Of a stretch of DNA of 49,193 nucleotides, positions 16,516-25,235 are shown piece by piece. How positions within the stretch are numbered: position 1 is the stretch's first letter; every line of letters starts with the position of its first letter. The position numbers and the translations under genes were made by a program. Source of the DNA: Planctomycetota bacterium (GTDB taxonomy: Bacteria > Planctomycetota > Phycisphaerae > Sedimentisphaerales > Anaerobacaceae); NCBI GenBank assembly GCA_022566315.1, contig JADFJC010000015.1, forward strand, positions 1-49,193, given 5' to 3'. Under the pieces are notes generated by a model that was given only the letters and a program-made list of their open reading frames with translations, made no database searches and was not told the DNA's origin.

Positions 16516-17052
16516 ATGAGAGTGACTATGAGGTTCTTTTTCCGAGCGCTTTTGTTGGTACTTCTATGCTTTTTCTCAGCGTGCGACCATAAAGAATTAA
16601 CTAATATATTGAATGTCTCGTTTCGCCTCTATGACAGTGAGACAGAACAACTATTATCCGATACTTTAGTGTCTATCTACGATGGTTTTGACAAACGTCT
16701 GCCGCCCTTTGCGGGCCCGGTTAGATCAGACAATGCACCGTACCATTTTGCAGACGTGGTAACATCACCTAACGGCATATTGAGCCTCGATTTGTCAAAA
16801 TTTAAGGAAAATAATATCCTTATTACCGCAGGCAAGCTATATAAATACATCTATCATGAGGAAAACACAGTAAGGGTAATACACTATAAGCGAGAGGAAT
16901 TTTCTCTACACGTGACAGCTCACTACAACTACAATTTGGAAAGAAACCTGCTGGAAATTAAGCGATTACAAGAATCAGAGGACAGTAAGAAAATTTCGTA
17001 TATTTCGGAGGAACCTAAAAACTTTTCATACATTGATGTTCCTATGGATTAA
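16516..17052 (+). CDS. Putative lipoprotein of unknown function
   Basis: 178 residues (an internal ATG at 16528 is an alternative start). The N-terminus is a signal peptide with lipobox FSAC, followed by Asp. The rest is AT-rich in coding and polar, with VSFRLYDSETEQLLSDTLVSIYDG suggesting a beta-sandwich, possibly a carboxypeptidase-regulatory-like fold. I do not recognise a family. It lies between the frameshifted yraN and a stub of tatD, in a segment whose upstream DNA resembles that of the next gene. Its composition looks more AT-rich than the neighbouring operon genes, hinting at acquisition. Confidence 0.65.
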   Translation: MRVTMRFFFRALLLVLLCFFSACDHKELTNILNVSFRLYDSETEQLLSDTLVSIYDGFDKRLPPFAGPVRSDNAPYHFADVVTSPNGILSLDLSKFKENNILITAGKLYKYIYHEENTVRVIHYKREEFSLHVTAHYNYNLERNLLEIKRLQESEDSKKISYISEEPKNFSYIDVPMD

Positions 17053-17122
17053 CATACCAAACCAGCTAACAAGTTGCTACACTTGGCAAGGATTTGCTGG
17101 CGATTTATAGGGCGTACAAACA

Positions 17123-17164
17123 ATGGAACTGATTGATACCCATTGTCATCTGACTGGTGATTAA
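17123..17164 (+). pseudogene. Stub of a tatD 5' end
   Basis: ATG at 17123 encodes MELIDTHCHLTGD followed by TAA. The first 32 bases match the start of the intact tatD at 18685 with few differences. Only the beginning of the gene is present, so this is a duplication remnant marking the former or copied tatD start. Confidence 0.7.
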
Positions 17165-17178
17165 TCTGAAAAAATCGT

Positions 17179-17209
17179 TTGAACTTTTTGTGTGTTTTTC
17201 GTCTATAAT
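17179..17209 (+). promoter_or_regulatory. Promoter-like segment, copy B, before the 463-residue secreted protein gene
   Basis: TATAAT (17204-17209) with TTGAAC (17179-17184) 19 bases upstream, containing the same AACTTTTT block as copy A. CTTTAAGAAAAACC (17247-17260) follows, again as in copy A. Confidence 0.5.
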
Positions 17210-17306
17210 AGTAATGGAGCCATAATTTAAATTAGTTTGTTATATGCTTTAAGAAAAACCTTCTCTGGTTTTGCTCGCAAATTAGTCCGTACGGAGAAAA
17301 TGAGCT

Positions 17307-18698
17307 ATGAAACACAGAGTTCTTTCGTACAAGATGTCCCTGTTTGTTCTTCTTAGTATATTCTTCTTTTCACCTCCGGAAGAATCATTCGGTTACCCTG
17401 TCGGCTCAAACGGCTGGCATTTAAATTCCCCTTTACAGGCAAGGCACAATGCCGACTTGGTCTGTAAAGTGCGCATACTTTCCATTCGCCAGCAGGAAGT
17501 TATCAAATACGGCCCTTCGACTCGCATGCCAAATGTCTCTCGAATGATAGCAACCTCAAAAATTTTATCGGTTATCAAAGGCGAATGTCCACAAGTCATC
17601 GATATCGAATTTCTTTATCCTAAGGAGAGAAATCGCAATTTCGGCATTCCACTTCGTCAGCTCTATACTGAATTGTCGGAGAATGAGGTCTGTATAGTAT
17701 TTTTGAAGCAGGCAAAGACCTATTACAAGTTAAATCGGATTATGAGCAAGGCGAGAGTTCAGCCGGAAATAGTTGACTACAATTTGGGTGATACACCAAA
17801 TCTAAGACTTCTTGCTGAGTTTCTTGCAGGTTGTAATTCAGGTAATGAAATAGTAAAGCTGCAAGCCGTGGAAGAGCTTGGCTACCTGGGCGAGGTGATG
17901 ATTCGCCAGCTAAGACCAATTAAGGGTGATAAGGAATCATTTCAGAGAATTGCGTTCGGCCTCGGAAAGGCGAAGGACGCATTAAGGAAAACGCGTTCCA
18001 GTAAAGACTTGGTGATAAGAACCTCATCCATTATCTCCAGTTTCCAGGTAGATGACTCACCCGGTATCGAAGAACCTTTAAAGCTGTTAAAGATGAATCC
18101 TTCTTATTTCACTCCGAATGATTCGCTTAAGAAATATGGCATACGCGATTTCTGTGTATCGAGCCTGCAATTAAGGCTTTTAGAAACAATAGATTCTACG
18201 ACACGCAGGGCTGTGATTGATTTAAAAGACGGTTCGGTAATCAGAAGAGAAGAGGGTAGTCCCTATATTTTTAGAGGGGTGCGAGGTTTCGACTATGCAG
18301 AATTCTTCAAACAGGCTCTGGATTGTGAATCAGTAAAGAAAGATACGCAAATGCGTAGCCATATTGCCAACGTAATATGGATACGATATGAAAAAAGAAG
18401 CGCCTCCGATATGATACGTCTGCTGGATGACTTGAGCATGCACATTCGGCGTACGACCGTCTCGGCCTTGAGAAAATGTATTAACTCAGATCGCTCAAAT
18501 TCGTGGGAGCGTCTTCACTTCTATGATCCACATGCAGCAAAAGAATACTTGAGAAGGGGCATAGAAAAGCCACTCGAAGACCGTCAGAAAGATTATGAGG
18601 ACTACGAGCAAGAGTATATACAATACTGGAAGAAGTGGTGGCAGGAACATAAAAGCAAATTCGAAACACTTGAAAACACAAAAGATGGAACTAATTGA
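17307..18698 (+). CDS. Secreted protein of unknown function with HEAT-like helical C-terminal part
   Basis: 463 residues. A signal peptide (about 1-29, hydrophobic LFVLLSIFFF) is followed by an N-terminal beta-rich domain (DLVCKVRIL, LSVIKGECPQVIDIEF) resembling modules in planctomycete envelope proteins. The remainder is helical with HEAT-like pieces (VKLQAVEELGYLGE, RRTTVSALRKCI), consistent with a protein-binding scaffold. The C-terminus is highly charged and Tyr-rich. Its stop overlaps the tatD start by 14 bases, so tatD is probably coupled to it. AT-rich composition resembles the preceding lipoprotein gene. No family recognised. Confidence 0.7.
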   Translation: MKHRVLSYKMSLFVLLSIFFFSPPEESFGYPVGSNGWHLNSPLQARHNADLVCKVRILSIRQQEVIKYGPSTRMPNVSRMIATSKILSVIKGECPQVIDIEFLYPKERNRNFGIPLRQLYTELSENEVCIVFLKQAKTYYKLNRIMSKARVQPEIVDYNLGDTPNLRLLAEFLAGCNSGNEIVKLQAVEELGYLGEVMIRQLRPIKGDKESFQRIAFGLGKAKDALRKTRSSKDLVIRTSSIISSFQVDDSPGIEEPLKLLKMNPSYFTPNDSLKKYGIRDFCVSSLQLRLLETIDSTTRRAVIDLKDGSVIRREEGSPYIFRGVRGFDYAEFFKQALDCESVKKDTQMRSHIANVIWIRYEKRSASDMIRLLDDLSMHIRRTTVSALRKCINSDRSNSWERLHFYDPHAAKEYLRRGIEKPLEDRQKDYEDYEQEYIQYWKKWWQEHKSKFETLENTKDGTN

Positions 18699-19458
18699 TA
18701 CACATTCTCATCTGACGTTCGATGGTTTAATCCAGGATATTGATGGTGTCGTTGCCCGCAGCAAAGCTGCCGGCGTTACAAGCTGGATAACCATCGGCAC
18801 AGACCCGCAGCAGAACCGAAAAGCCATTGAGCTTGCCGACAAATTCGAAAATATGTATGCCGCTGTCGGAATCCATCCGCACGATGCAAAGGACCTGACC
18901 GCTGATACACTGACAGAATTGAAAGAGCTTGCACAAAGCGAAAAGGTCGTTGCTATCGGCGAAACAGGTCTGGATTTCCATTATAATTTGTCACCACAGC
19001 CGGACCAAAAGCGGGCTTTCGCTGCGCAGTTGAAGATCGCCAAAGAATTGAATCTGCCGGTAATCATCCATTGCCGAGAGGCTTTCGATGAGACGATGGA
19101 GATTTTGGAGCAGTTCGGCTCCGGCCTCAAGGCAGTAGTCTTTCACTGTTTTAGCGGCTCAGCCGAGCAGGCAAAGATTGTTCTCGATTATGGTTTTTAT
19201 ATCTCTTTCACCGGCGTAGTTACTTTCAAAAACGCAGAGCTTACTCGCCAGGCCGCAAAAATCGTACCAGTAGATAGATTGATGCTCGAGACCGATTGTC
19301 CGTATATGTCACCGGAGCCGATGCGAAAGCAGAAGATAAACGAGCCTGCCCTTATGATTCACACCGCTAAATATTTAGCCGAATTAAAAGGGATGGATTT
19401 GGCCGATTTCGCCAATGCCGTTACCACCATCAGCCGAGCGTTTTTCCAAATACCATAG
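18685..19458 (+). CDS. tatD: TatD family metal-dependent hydrolase (DNase)
   Basis: 257 residues from ATG 18685 (the frame is open further upstream, but MELIDTHSHL is the family start). Metal ligands are visible: H7 and H9 (DTHSH), E93 (GETGLD), H129 (IIHCRE), H154 (FHCFSG) and D204 (ETDCPY). It is a TIM-barrel nuclease of the amidohydrolase superfamily implicated in DNA repair/quality control and 3'-5' exonuclease activity. It starts inside the end of the preceding gene without its own ribosome site. A 42-base stub of the same 5' end lies 1562 bases upstream. Confidence 0.95.
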   Translation: MELIDTHSHLTFDGLIQDIDGVVARSKAAGVTSWITIGTDPQQNRKAIELADKFENMYAAVGIHPHDAKDLTADTLTELKELAQSEKVVAIGETGLDFHYNLSPQPDQKRAFAAQLKIAKELNLPVIIHCREAFDETMEILEQFGSGLKAVVFHCFSGSAEQAKIVLDYGFYISFTGVVTFKNAELTRQAAKIVPVDRLMLETDCPYMSPEPMRKQKINEPALMIHTAKYLAELKGMDLADFANAVTTISRAFFQIP

Positions 19459-19618
19459 ATAAGCCGTGCATACCATTTCGAAAAGATAAATATGAACAAA
19501 TAATATAATCTTATCGTAATCGTTCTTGTTTTGTTTCTGGCTTTTCTTGTGCTTTTGGAATGGATAGAATGATTTTCCGATGATTCTTTCAGTCTTTTGT
19601 AAAAAGGGAGTATAAATT

Positions 19619-20200
19619 ATGGCTTTTACATTACAATTAGGCGAGCAGGCGCCGGATTTAAAATTACCTGCTACAGATGGCAATACCTACCAGTTGTCTG
19701 ATTTTGATGATGCTGAGGTATTGGTGATTTTTTTCACCTGTAACCATTGTCCCTATGTCATCGGCTCTGATGAAGTTACCCGACAGGCTGTTGAAAAATT
19801 CGCCCCTCAAGGTGTCAAATTTGTCGGAATCAACTCGAACAGTAAGAACACCTACGCCGAAGATGATTTCCAGCACATGGTCGCACGCATGGATGAATAC
19901 AAATTCCCCTGGCTCTATCTCTATGACGAACTCCAGGAAGTCGCAAAGGCCTATGGTGCATTACGGACCCCGCATTTTTTCGTATTTGACAAAGAGCGCA
20001 AGCTCATTTACACCGGCCGCGGCGTAGATAATCCTCGCCAAACGAGCAGGATAACGACCAACGACCTTGAAAGAGCGCTGGAAGAACACTTGGCCGGCAA
20101 AACACTAAGTGTCCCGCTTACAAACCCCATCGGCTGCAATGTCAAATGGGAAGGAAAGGACCCGCACTGGATGCCCGTCGAAGCCTGCGATTTAATCTGA
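19619..20200 (+). CDS. Thioredoxin-fold redoxin (AhpC/TSA-like) with CNHCPYV motif
   Basis: 193 residues, no signal peptide. The redoxin fold is visible: [15 protein letters not shown] at the N-terminus, [12 protein letters not shown] with Cys41 and Cys44 at the active-site position, [10 protein letters not shown], and the cis-Pro region [10 protein letters not shown]. This CNHCPYV subgroup of thioredoxin-family proteins is widespread and largely uncharacterised; thiol-disulfide or peroxide reduction is the expected chemistry. GGGAG lies about ten bases before ATG. It appears monocistronic. Confidence 0.9.
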   Translation: MAFTLQLGEQAPDLKLPATDGNTYQLSDFDDAEVLVIFFTCNHCPYVIGSDEVTRQAVEKFAPQGVKFVGINSNSKNTYAEDDFQHMVARMDEYKFPWLYLYDELQEVAKAYGALRTPHFFVFDKERKLIYTGRGVDNPRQTSRITTNDLERALEEHLAGKTLSVPLTNPIGCNVKWEGKDPHWMPVEACDLI

Positions 20201-20590
20201 TACATCGAGCACCCGTTGCACCAATAGCCTTCGCAAGACACGAGCGACAGGTCAAGAGTCACAAGATTCGAGAATCCGGTATTGCTTGTCCGCCGTCCTA
20301 TCTGTCGTAGCTTCAGCGAAGACTGAAGCTGGTTCCTTCGTAGCCTTGGCGAAGAAAGGATAACGAAAGCGGAAGCATCCAACTTTAGCTCACTCCTCAC
20401 CAATTAAAACCAATCCTGATACCCTGCCACCTGGTTTCCTGTTAACCTGATAACCGTTTACCATGCTTACGAGTATCGAGTATCGAGTATCGAGAATCCG
20501 CATCCAGCATCGAGAACTGTCTGATTTCACCAAGTGTCCAAAGTGATTAGAAACGCCTTTAACAGTATTAAGAACGGGTTTTTGAGATAC
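20201..20590. repeat. Non-coding spacer with interspersed words
   Basis: It contains words also found at 2585-2780 (GAAGCTGGTTCCTTCGTAGCC, inverted) and a run of GAGTATCGAGTATCGAG (20469-20493) followed by CATCCAGCATCGAG. The same CGAGTATCGA word abuts the ffh start (3392-3404) and recurs at 31337-31402. No gene is supported. Confidence 0.5.
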
Positions 20591-20593
20591 GAT

Positions 20594-20621
20594 TTGACTT
20601 TTCGGCAATTACTACTATATT
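20594..20621 (+). promoter_or_regulatory. Promoter upstream of dnaG-rpoD
   Basis: TTGACT (20594-20599), 16-base spacer, TATATT (20616-20621), followed by TAAGTAG. It is a close sigma-70 match, about 170 bases before dnaG, upstream of the palindromic repeat cluster. TATACTTTAARTAG-like -10 regions also occur before pilin 1 and the minor pilin operon. Confidence 0.5.
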
Positions 20622-20647
20622 TAAGTAGTGCTGGAGTATGAACTGCA

Positions 20648-20784
20648 CTTTATTTAGTCCCCATGGGATAGGGTCAGGGGTTTTGTCCGTTATATTTAGA
20701 CCCCCGCAATAAATTGCGGGGTCGTTTAGCCGTCGCCGGCACGGCGACGCATATTTAGCCCCCAGTTTTACTGGGGGTTGTTTA
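20648..20784 (+). repeat. Cluster of composite palindromic repeats (three hairpin 1, one hairpin 2)
   Basis: In order: TATTTAGTCCCC...AGGGGTTTTG (20651-20685); TATTTAGACCCCCGCAAT/ATTGCGGGGTC (20692-20723); GTTTAGC then CGTCGCCG (20731-20738) GCA CGGCGACG (20742-20749), a perfect 8-bp stem; TATTTAG with CCCCCAGT (20759-20766) TTT ACTGGGGG (20770-20777) and TTGTTTA. All lie in the leader between the dnaG promoter and dnaG. The TTG at 20778 is part of the repeat and not the dnaG start. Confidence 0.65.
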
Positions 20785-20792
20785 ACTCAATT

Positions 20793-22589
20793 ATGTTTGA
20801 TAATAGTTTAGTTATTCAGGTTCAGCAGGCCACCGACATTGTTGACGTGATAGGTGAGCACGTAAGCCTCAAGAGAAAAGGCCGGGAAATGGTTGGCATG
20901 TGTCCTTTCCACGATGACCATCGCCCGAGCTTGAATGTCAACAGCGTCAAGCAGATATTCAAGTGTTTTGCCTGTGGTGCCGGCGGTGACATCTTCAAAT
21001 TTATTCAGATGCGCGAGAACCTCACTTTCCCGCAGGCCATAGAAAGGTTAGCCGAGCGAGCGGGCATAAAGCTAATCCGCCAAAAAGGGCGGGCCAAAAC
21101 TTCTAATAGGCCGAGCCAGGCCCCCTCGGAAGACATCGACCCGAACCAACTGGCAAAGGTCAACGCCTGGGCCGCTAAATACTTCCAGCAAAACCTCAAC
21201 GATGAAAAAAAGGGTAAACAAACCCGTGACTATATCGCCCAGAGACAGATAACTCCCGAAAGTGTAAAAAAATGGCAGCTCGGCTTAGCAATTAATTCGC
21301 CCGATGATTTGCTCAGAACAGCTAAGGCTAAAAATGCACAAGTGAAACTGCTGGAACAGGCAGGCCTGACCACGGCCCAACATCAGGACAAGTTTGTAAA
21401 CCGACTGATGTTTTCTATTACCGATGTCACCGGCAGAGTTATTGGCTTCGGCGGTCGGACGTTAGACGAAACCGGCGCTAAATACATAAATTCACCAACG
21501 ACGGTTTTGTTCGACAAAAGCAATTCGATGTACGGCCTGGAGCAGGCACGCCATCAGATTGTTTCAACGGGAACAGTAGTTGTTGTGGAAGGCTACACCG
21601 ACTGCATAATGGCGCATCAATTCGGCTGCACCAATGTTGTTGCCACGTTGGGGACCAGTTTCACTACCGGCCACGGACGCATCTTACGGCGGTATGCGAA
21701 AAAAGTGATTTTGCTTTTCGATAGTGACGTCGCCGGCATTGAAGCTGCCAACAGGGCCCTGGATGTCTGTCTCTCTCAGCGCATAGATATCAGACTTGCT
21801 TCGGTACCGGAAGGTAAAGACCCGTGCGATTTTCTTTTGGCCGCCGGCAAAGAGCGGTTCGAGCAACTTCTAAACGACGCCGTCGATGTCTTCCAGTTCA
21901 AATGGAACAGATTAACAGCCAGTTTCGGCAGCGATGACACTCTTGCCGGAAAAAGGTTAGCGATTGAAGAGTACTTACAGACGATAGCGACCGCCTTATG
22001 GGCCGGCAATGTCCCGCCGATAGACCGCGGATTGATTGTGAACCAGATTTCGAAGATTATCGGCCTTGACAATAAGCAAATTAACGCCGAGCTGAGCAGG
22101 AGACTCAGACAAGCACAAAGGAGCGCAAGCTATAACACCGAAAATCAAAAAGGCCAAACCATAGATTACGGCCAGGGCCTCTTTGCCACAGCCCAACGCG
22201 AGGTACTGGAAGTATTGCTGAATGAGCCCAAGTTCTTTGAGATTGTAAAACAAAAAATTACAGCAGAACTCTTCGATGTACCGATATTGAGACAAATTGC
22301 AGCGGTTCTGTTTGAAACGCTGGATGCCGATGTTAATGCTTCGCTTGCAGGGATATTAGCCGGAACTGAATCCGTAGAGCTTGGCAGCTCTCTTGTGGAA
22401 TTAACACAGGCCGGAGAAAAAAAAGGAAATTTCCAGGCTCGCCTGACAGGCGCCATGGATGTGATTGAGCGCTATCAGGCACAGAAACAAAACAGCCGCA
22501 TCAAAACAATAGAAGACCCGAGACAGTTTCTACGCAAAGCCTATGAAAATACCGGAAAGGAAAACCCACACAACGTGGGTATGGTATAG
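20793..22589 (+). CDS. dnaG: DNA primase
   Basis: 598 residues from ATG 20793; an in-frame TTG at 20778 lies inside a repeat and is rejected. The N-terminal zinc-binding domain has CPFH (C37, H40) and CFAC (C58, C61). The catalytic core has GFGGRTLD, the toprim motif VVVEGYTDC (about 258-266) and the acidic FDSDVAGIEAA metal site. The C-terminal region (about 450-598) is the helicase-interaction domain. DnaG makes RNA primers at the replication fork with DnaB. It is followed after 145 bases by rpoD, the classical macromolecular-synthesis order; rpsU is not upstream. Confidence 0.97.
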   Translation: MFDNSLVIQVQQATDIVDVIGEHVSLKRKGREMVGMCPFHDDHRPSLNVNSVKQIFKCFACGAGGDIFKFIQMRENLTFPQAIERLAERAGIKLIRQKGRAKTSNRPSQAPSEDIDPNQLAKVNAWAAKYFQQNLNDEKKGKQTRDYIAQRQITPESVKKWQLGLAINSPDDLLRTAKAKNAQVKLLEQAGLTTAQHQDKFVNRLMFSITDVTGRVIGFGGRTLDETGAKYINSPTTVLFDKSNSMYGLEQARHQIVSTGTVVVVEGYTDCIMAHQFGCTNVVATLGTSFTTGHGRILRRYAKKVILLFDSDVAGIEAANRALDVCLSQRIDIRLASVPEGKDPCDFLLAAGKERFEQLLNDAVDVFQFKWNRLTASFGSDDTLAGKRLAIEEYLQTIATALWAGNVPPIDRGLIVNQISKIIGLDNKQINAELSRRLRQAQRSASYNTENQKGQTIDYGQGLFATAQREVLEVLLNEPKFFEIVKQKITAELFDVPILRQIAAVLFETLDADVNASLAGILAGTESVELGSSLVELTQAGEKKGNFQARLTGAMDVIERYQAQKQNSRIKTIEDPRQFLRKAYENTGKENPHNVGMV

Positions 22590-22734
22590 TGAACAACCGC
22601 CGGCAGATAGCCGTAACATACAATATACTCAGCAAAGTGCCCCGATTTTATCGGTGGTGAGGATAATCTGACTTCGTGTCCTATGTGATTACGGGTCAAC
22701 GTGATAAAACATATATTATACAAGGATGCAAATT

Positions 22735-24513
22735 GTGACAAAAAAACAAAAAAAGAAGGCCAGGCAAAATATCCCCTATAAAGATAAAGTCCTCACTGAT
22801 AACGAGGCCTCAAAGAGCACCGAAATCAAAGACACCGAGCAGCAGATAAAAATGCTCCTTCAAAAGGGCCTGAAAAAGGGATTCCTCACTTATGAGGAGA
22901 TGAACGATGACCTGCCCGAGAATGATATCAGCGCCAATCGTCTGGACCGTCTGTTGGCAACGCTCGATGAAATGGGCATCGGTCTGCTCGATGAAGCTGA
23001 TGTCCAATCCCAGCAGGCCGCCAAAGCCCAGGAGGAGGGATTTGAAACTTCCGAAGACAAAGGTACCGACAAAGAACAGCAGCTAAAAGAGGACGAGCTG
23101 CTCGAAAAACAACTCGTCGGCGAGGAAGTCGTTAGACGAATTGACGATCCTGTCCGGATGTATCTGACTCAAATGGGCCAGATACCTCTGCTGACGAGAA
23201 AGTCTGAAATTGCTCTCGCACGAAAAATTGAAATAGCAAAAATGGCCTTTAGAAGAAAAATGCTCCAATGCGACTACTGCGCCAGAAGCTCCCTCGATTT
23301 ACTACAGCAGGTACATAACGGCATGATGTCGTTCGACAGAACAATCAAAGTCGGTACCGCACCGCAGCTCACTAAAAGCGTAATAAAAAAGCGACTCTCT
23401 GAGAACATCAGGACTACAGATAAACTGCTCAAAATCAACCAGGGTCTGTTTAAGAAAACTCTCCTTGACCAAAACAAGAAGGAAGCCAAGGTCGCATTGA
23501 AGCAATTACACAGAAACAAACGAAAAATTGCAACGCTGCTCGAAGAGCTCAGCTTGCGAACCAGCAGAATTCAGCCAATCAAAAATAAGCTCCATGGCAT
23601 CTGCGGTAAAATGCATCAGTTAGAACAGAATATCTCAGCAGGCCCCACCGACCGGATAATCGCCGATGATATCGATGCGATGAAACAGGAACTGGCCGGC
23701 CTTACCGAATTGGTAATGGAAATGCCAGAACAGCTTGACAAAAACTTGCACATACTGGACAGAGTCTTTGGCCAATACGAGAACACAAAGCGAACGCTCT
23801 CGAGCGCAAACCTTAGATTGGTCGTTTCTATCGCCAAGAAATATCGCAACCGTGGCCTGAGCTTTCTGGATTTAATCCAGGAAGGCAATACCGGCCTGAT
23901 GAGAGCTGTGGACAAATATGAATACCGAAGGGGCTATAAATTCAGCACTTATGCCACCTGGTGGATTCGACAGGCGATTACTCGTGCGATAGCCGACCAC
24001 GCACGTACGATTCGTATTCCCGTTCATATGATAGAGACAATGAGCCGGCTGCGAACGGCGGGCAAAATCCTTCATCAGAAATTAGGCAGAGAAGCTACTG
24101 TTGAAGAGATCGCCGAGGAAGCCGAGATGACCGTCGAAGAGACCCGAAGGGTCCTCAAGATATCCAAGCATCCCATCAGTCTCGACAGGCCGATAGGCGA
24201 AAGTGAGGACAGTTACTTCGGCGATTTTATCGAAGATAGCGCCATCGATTCACCGGTGGCCTCCGCTACTCAGGAAATGCTCAAGGACAGAATCGATGTG
24301 GTCCTCAAAACGCTTTCATATCGCGAACGCGAGATTATCAAACTGCGATACGGAATCGGCGACGGCTACACCTATACTCTGGAAGAGGTCGGCAGAATCT
24401 TCAAAGTTACACGCGAACGCGTCAGACAGGTCGAGGCAAAAGCAATACGCAAACTCCAGCACCCCGTCCGTTCACGCAAACTCGAAGGCTTCATGGACCA
24501 TAAAACAGCGTGA
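22735..24513 (+). CDS. rpoD: RNA polymerase primary sigma factor (sigma-70/RpoD)
   Basis: 592 residues from GTG 22735, preferred over the ATG at 22726 because AAGGA (22722-22726) overlaps that ATG and is eight bases before the GTG. A basic N-terminus and acidic region 1.1 (about 25-130) precede region 1.2 ([17 protein letters not shown]). A charged helical non-conserved region of about 190 residues follows. Regions 2.1-2.4 run from [12 protein letters not shown] through [29 protein letters not shown], region 3 from RIPVHM, and region 4 has [25 protein letters not shown]. The full set marks a primary sigma factor. It completes dnaG-rpoD. Confidence 0.97.
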   Translation: MTKKQKKKARQNIPYKDKVLTDNEASKSTEIKDTEQQIKMLLQKGLKKGFLTYEEMNDDLPENDISANRLDRLLATLDEMGIGLLDEADVQSQQAAKAQEEGFETSEDKGTDKEQQLKEDELLEKQLVGEEVVRRIDDPVRMYLTQMGQIPLLTRKSEIALARKIEIAKMAFRRKMLQCDYCARSSLDLLQQVHNGMMSFDRTIKVGTAPQLTKSVIKKRLSENIRTTDKLLKINQGLFKKTLLDQNKKEAKVALKQLHRNKRKIATLLEELSLRTSRIQPIKNKLHGICGKMHQLEQNISAGPTDRIIADDIDAMKQELAGLTELVMEMPEQLDKNLHILDRVFGQYENTKRTLSSANLRLVVSIAKKYRNRGLSFLDLIQEGNTGLMRAVDKYEYRRGYKFSTYATWWIRQAITRAIADHARTIRIPVHMIETMSRLRTAGKILHQKLGREATVEEIAEEAEMTVEETRRVLKISKHPISLDRPIGESEDSYFGDFIEDSAIDSPVASATQEMLKDRIDVVLKTLSYREREIIKLRYGIGDGYTYTLEEVGRIFKVTRERVRQVEAKAIRKLQHPVRSRKLEGFMDHKTA

Positions 24514-24779
24514 ATAGGAAAAAAGTGAGCTAAAGTGACTAAAGTGAGCTAAAGTTGGATGCTTGTTGCTGGATTTTCGATTAGTGATTAGTGGATAAGA
24601 GAATTAGTTAATTGGCCCTTCGACCCTTCGATTTTACTCAGGGCAGGTAGGGCAGGCTTTCGTTTGCTCAGTGCCCGCCATAGGCGGATCTCCGCTATCG
24701 CTTCGACTTCTGTTTTGCTCCAGTTTCAGATTTTGTTTGATGGCGTTGAAAAAAGTATGAATAGCTCGAAAGATTTCCC
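24514..24779. other. Repeat-rich spacer after rpoD
   Basis: It contains AAGTGAGCTAAAGTGACTAAAG (24525-24555, short direct repeats), GTGATTAGTG words, and the CTTCGACCCTTCGA / GGGCAGGTAGGGCAGGC words seen at 2585-2780. No gene, tRNA or clear terminator is visible. Confidence 0.4.
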
Positions 24780-24809
24780 TTGACGAGAGAGTTGCTCATT
24801 TGGTATAAA
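24780..24809 (+). promoter_or_regulatory. Strong sigma-70-like promoter for the LamG/discoidin gene
   Basis: TTGACG (24780-24785), 18-base spacer, TATAAA (24804-24809). It predicts a leader of about 420 bases before the gene at 25236. Confidence 0.5.
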
Positions 24810-24904
24810 TAAGGTGGATGAAGTTTGTGGATTTTGGCTTTTCTGAGGACAAAATCCTGGGCAGAGCGTACAAATTGTCCTGTCTGGAAGGTCAAGATTA
24901 AGGG

Positions 24905-24940
24905 GGCAAAGTGCAAAGTTTCTTGGGCTTTGTGCTTGCC
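24905..24940 (+). promoter_or_regulatory. Leader hairpin upstream of the LamG/discoidin gene
   Basis: GGCAAAGTGCAAAG and CTTTGTGCTTGCC form an imperfect stem around TTTCTTGGG. A related word TGCAAAGTTTCT...GCG occurs after the gene (about 28520). After it the leader (24941-25235) holds AAGGAAGGAGG and CTGTATTCTGTCTTCTGTCTTC-type slippage runs, with no credible gene. No known riboswitch class is recognised. Confidence 0.25.
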
Positions 24941-25235
24941 AGATGAAATCTATACATATCAGTTAACGGTCGATGTTGGACCTTTGTAAGGAAGGAGGTA
25001 GTGGCAAGTCAAAAAAAATCCGGTCAAATGTATATTAAATGGCGCAAGAATTGTGAGTTGTTTGAGACAGGAACACAACGAGAGGTCAGAAATCAGAGGT
25101 CAGAATTGAAAATTGTTCTCCGTAAGGAGTCCCCAGGACTGTATTCTGTATTCTGTCTTCTGTCTTCTGTCTTCTGCTTCGGTGTGTGGCCAAAGCACGA
25201 CTAATTATTTTAACTCTTTTTGAAGGAGGACTATT

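Noticed and set aside
25001-25204. 67-codon frame with AGGAGG just upstream
   Set aside because: The AGGAGG is only two bases from the GTG, and the frame runs through TCTTCTGTCTTCTG slippage repeats.
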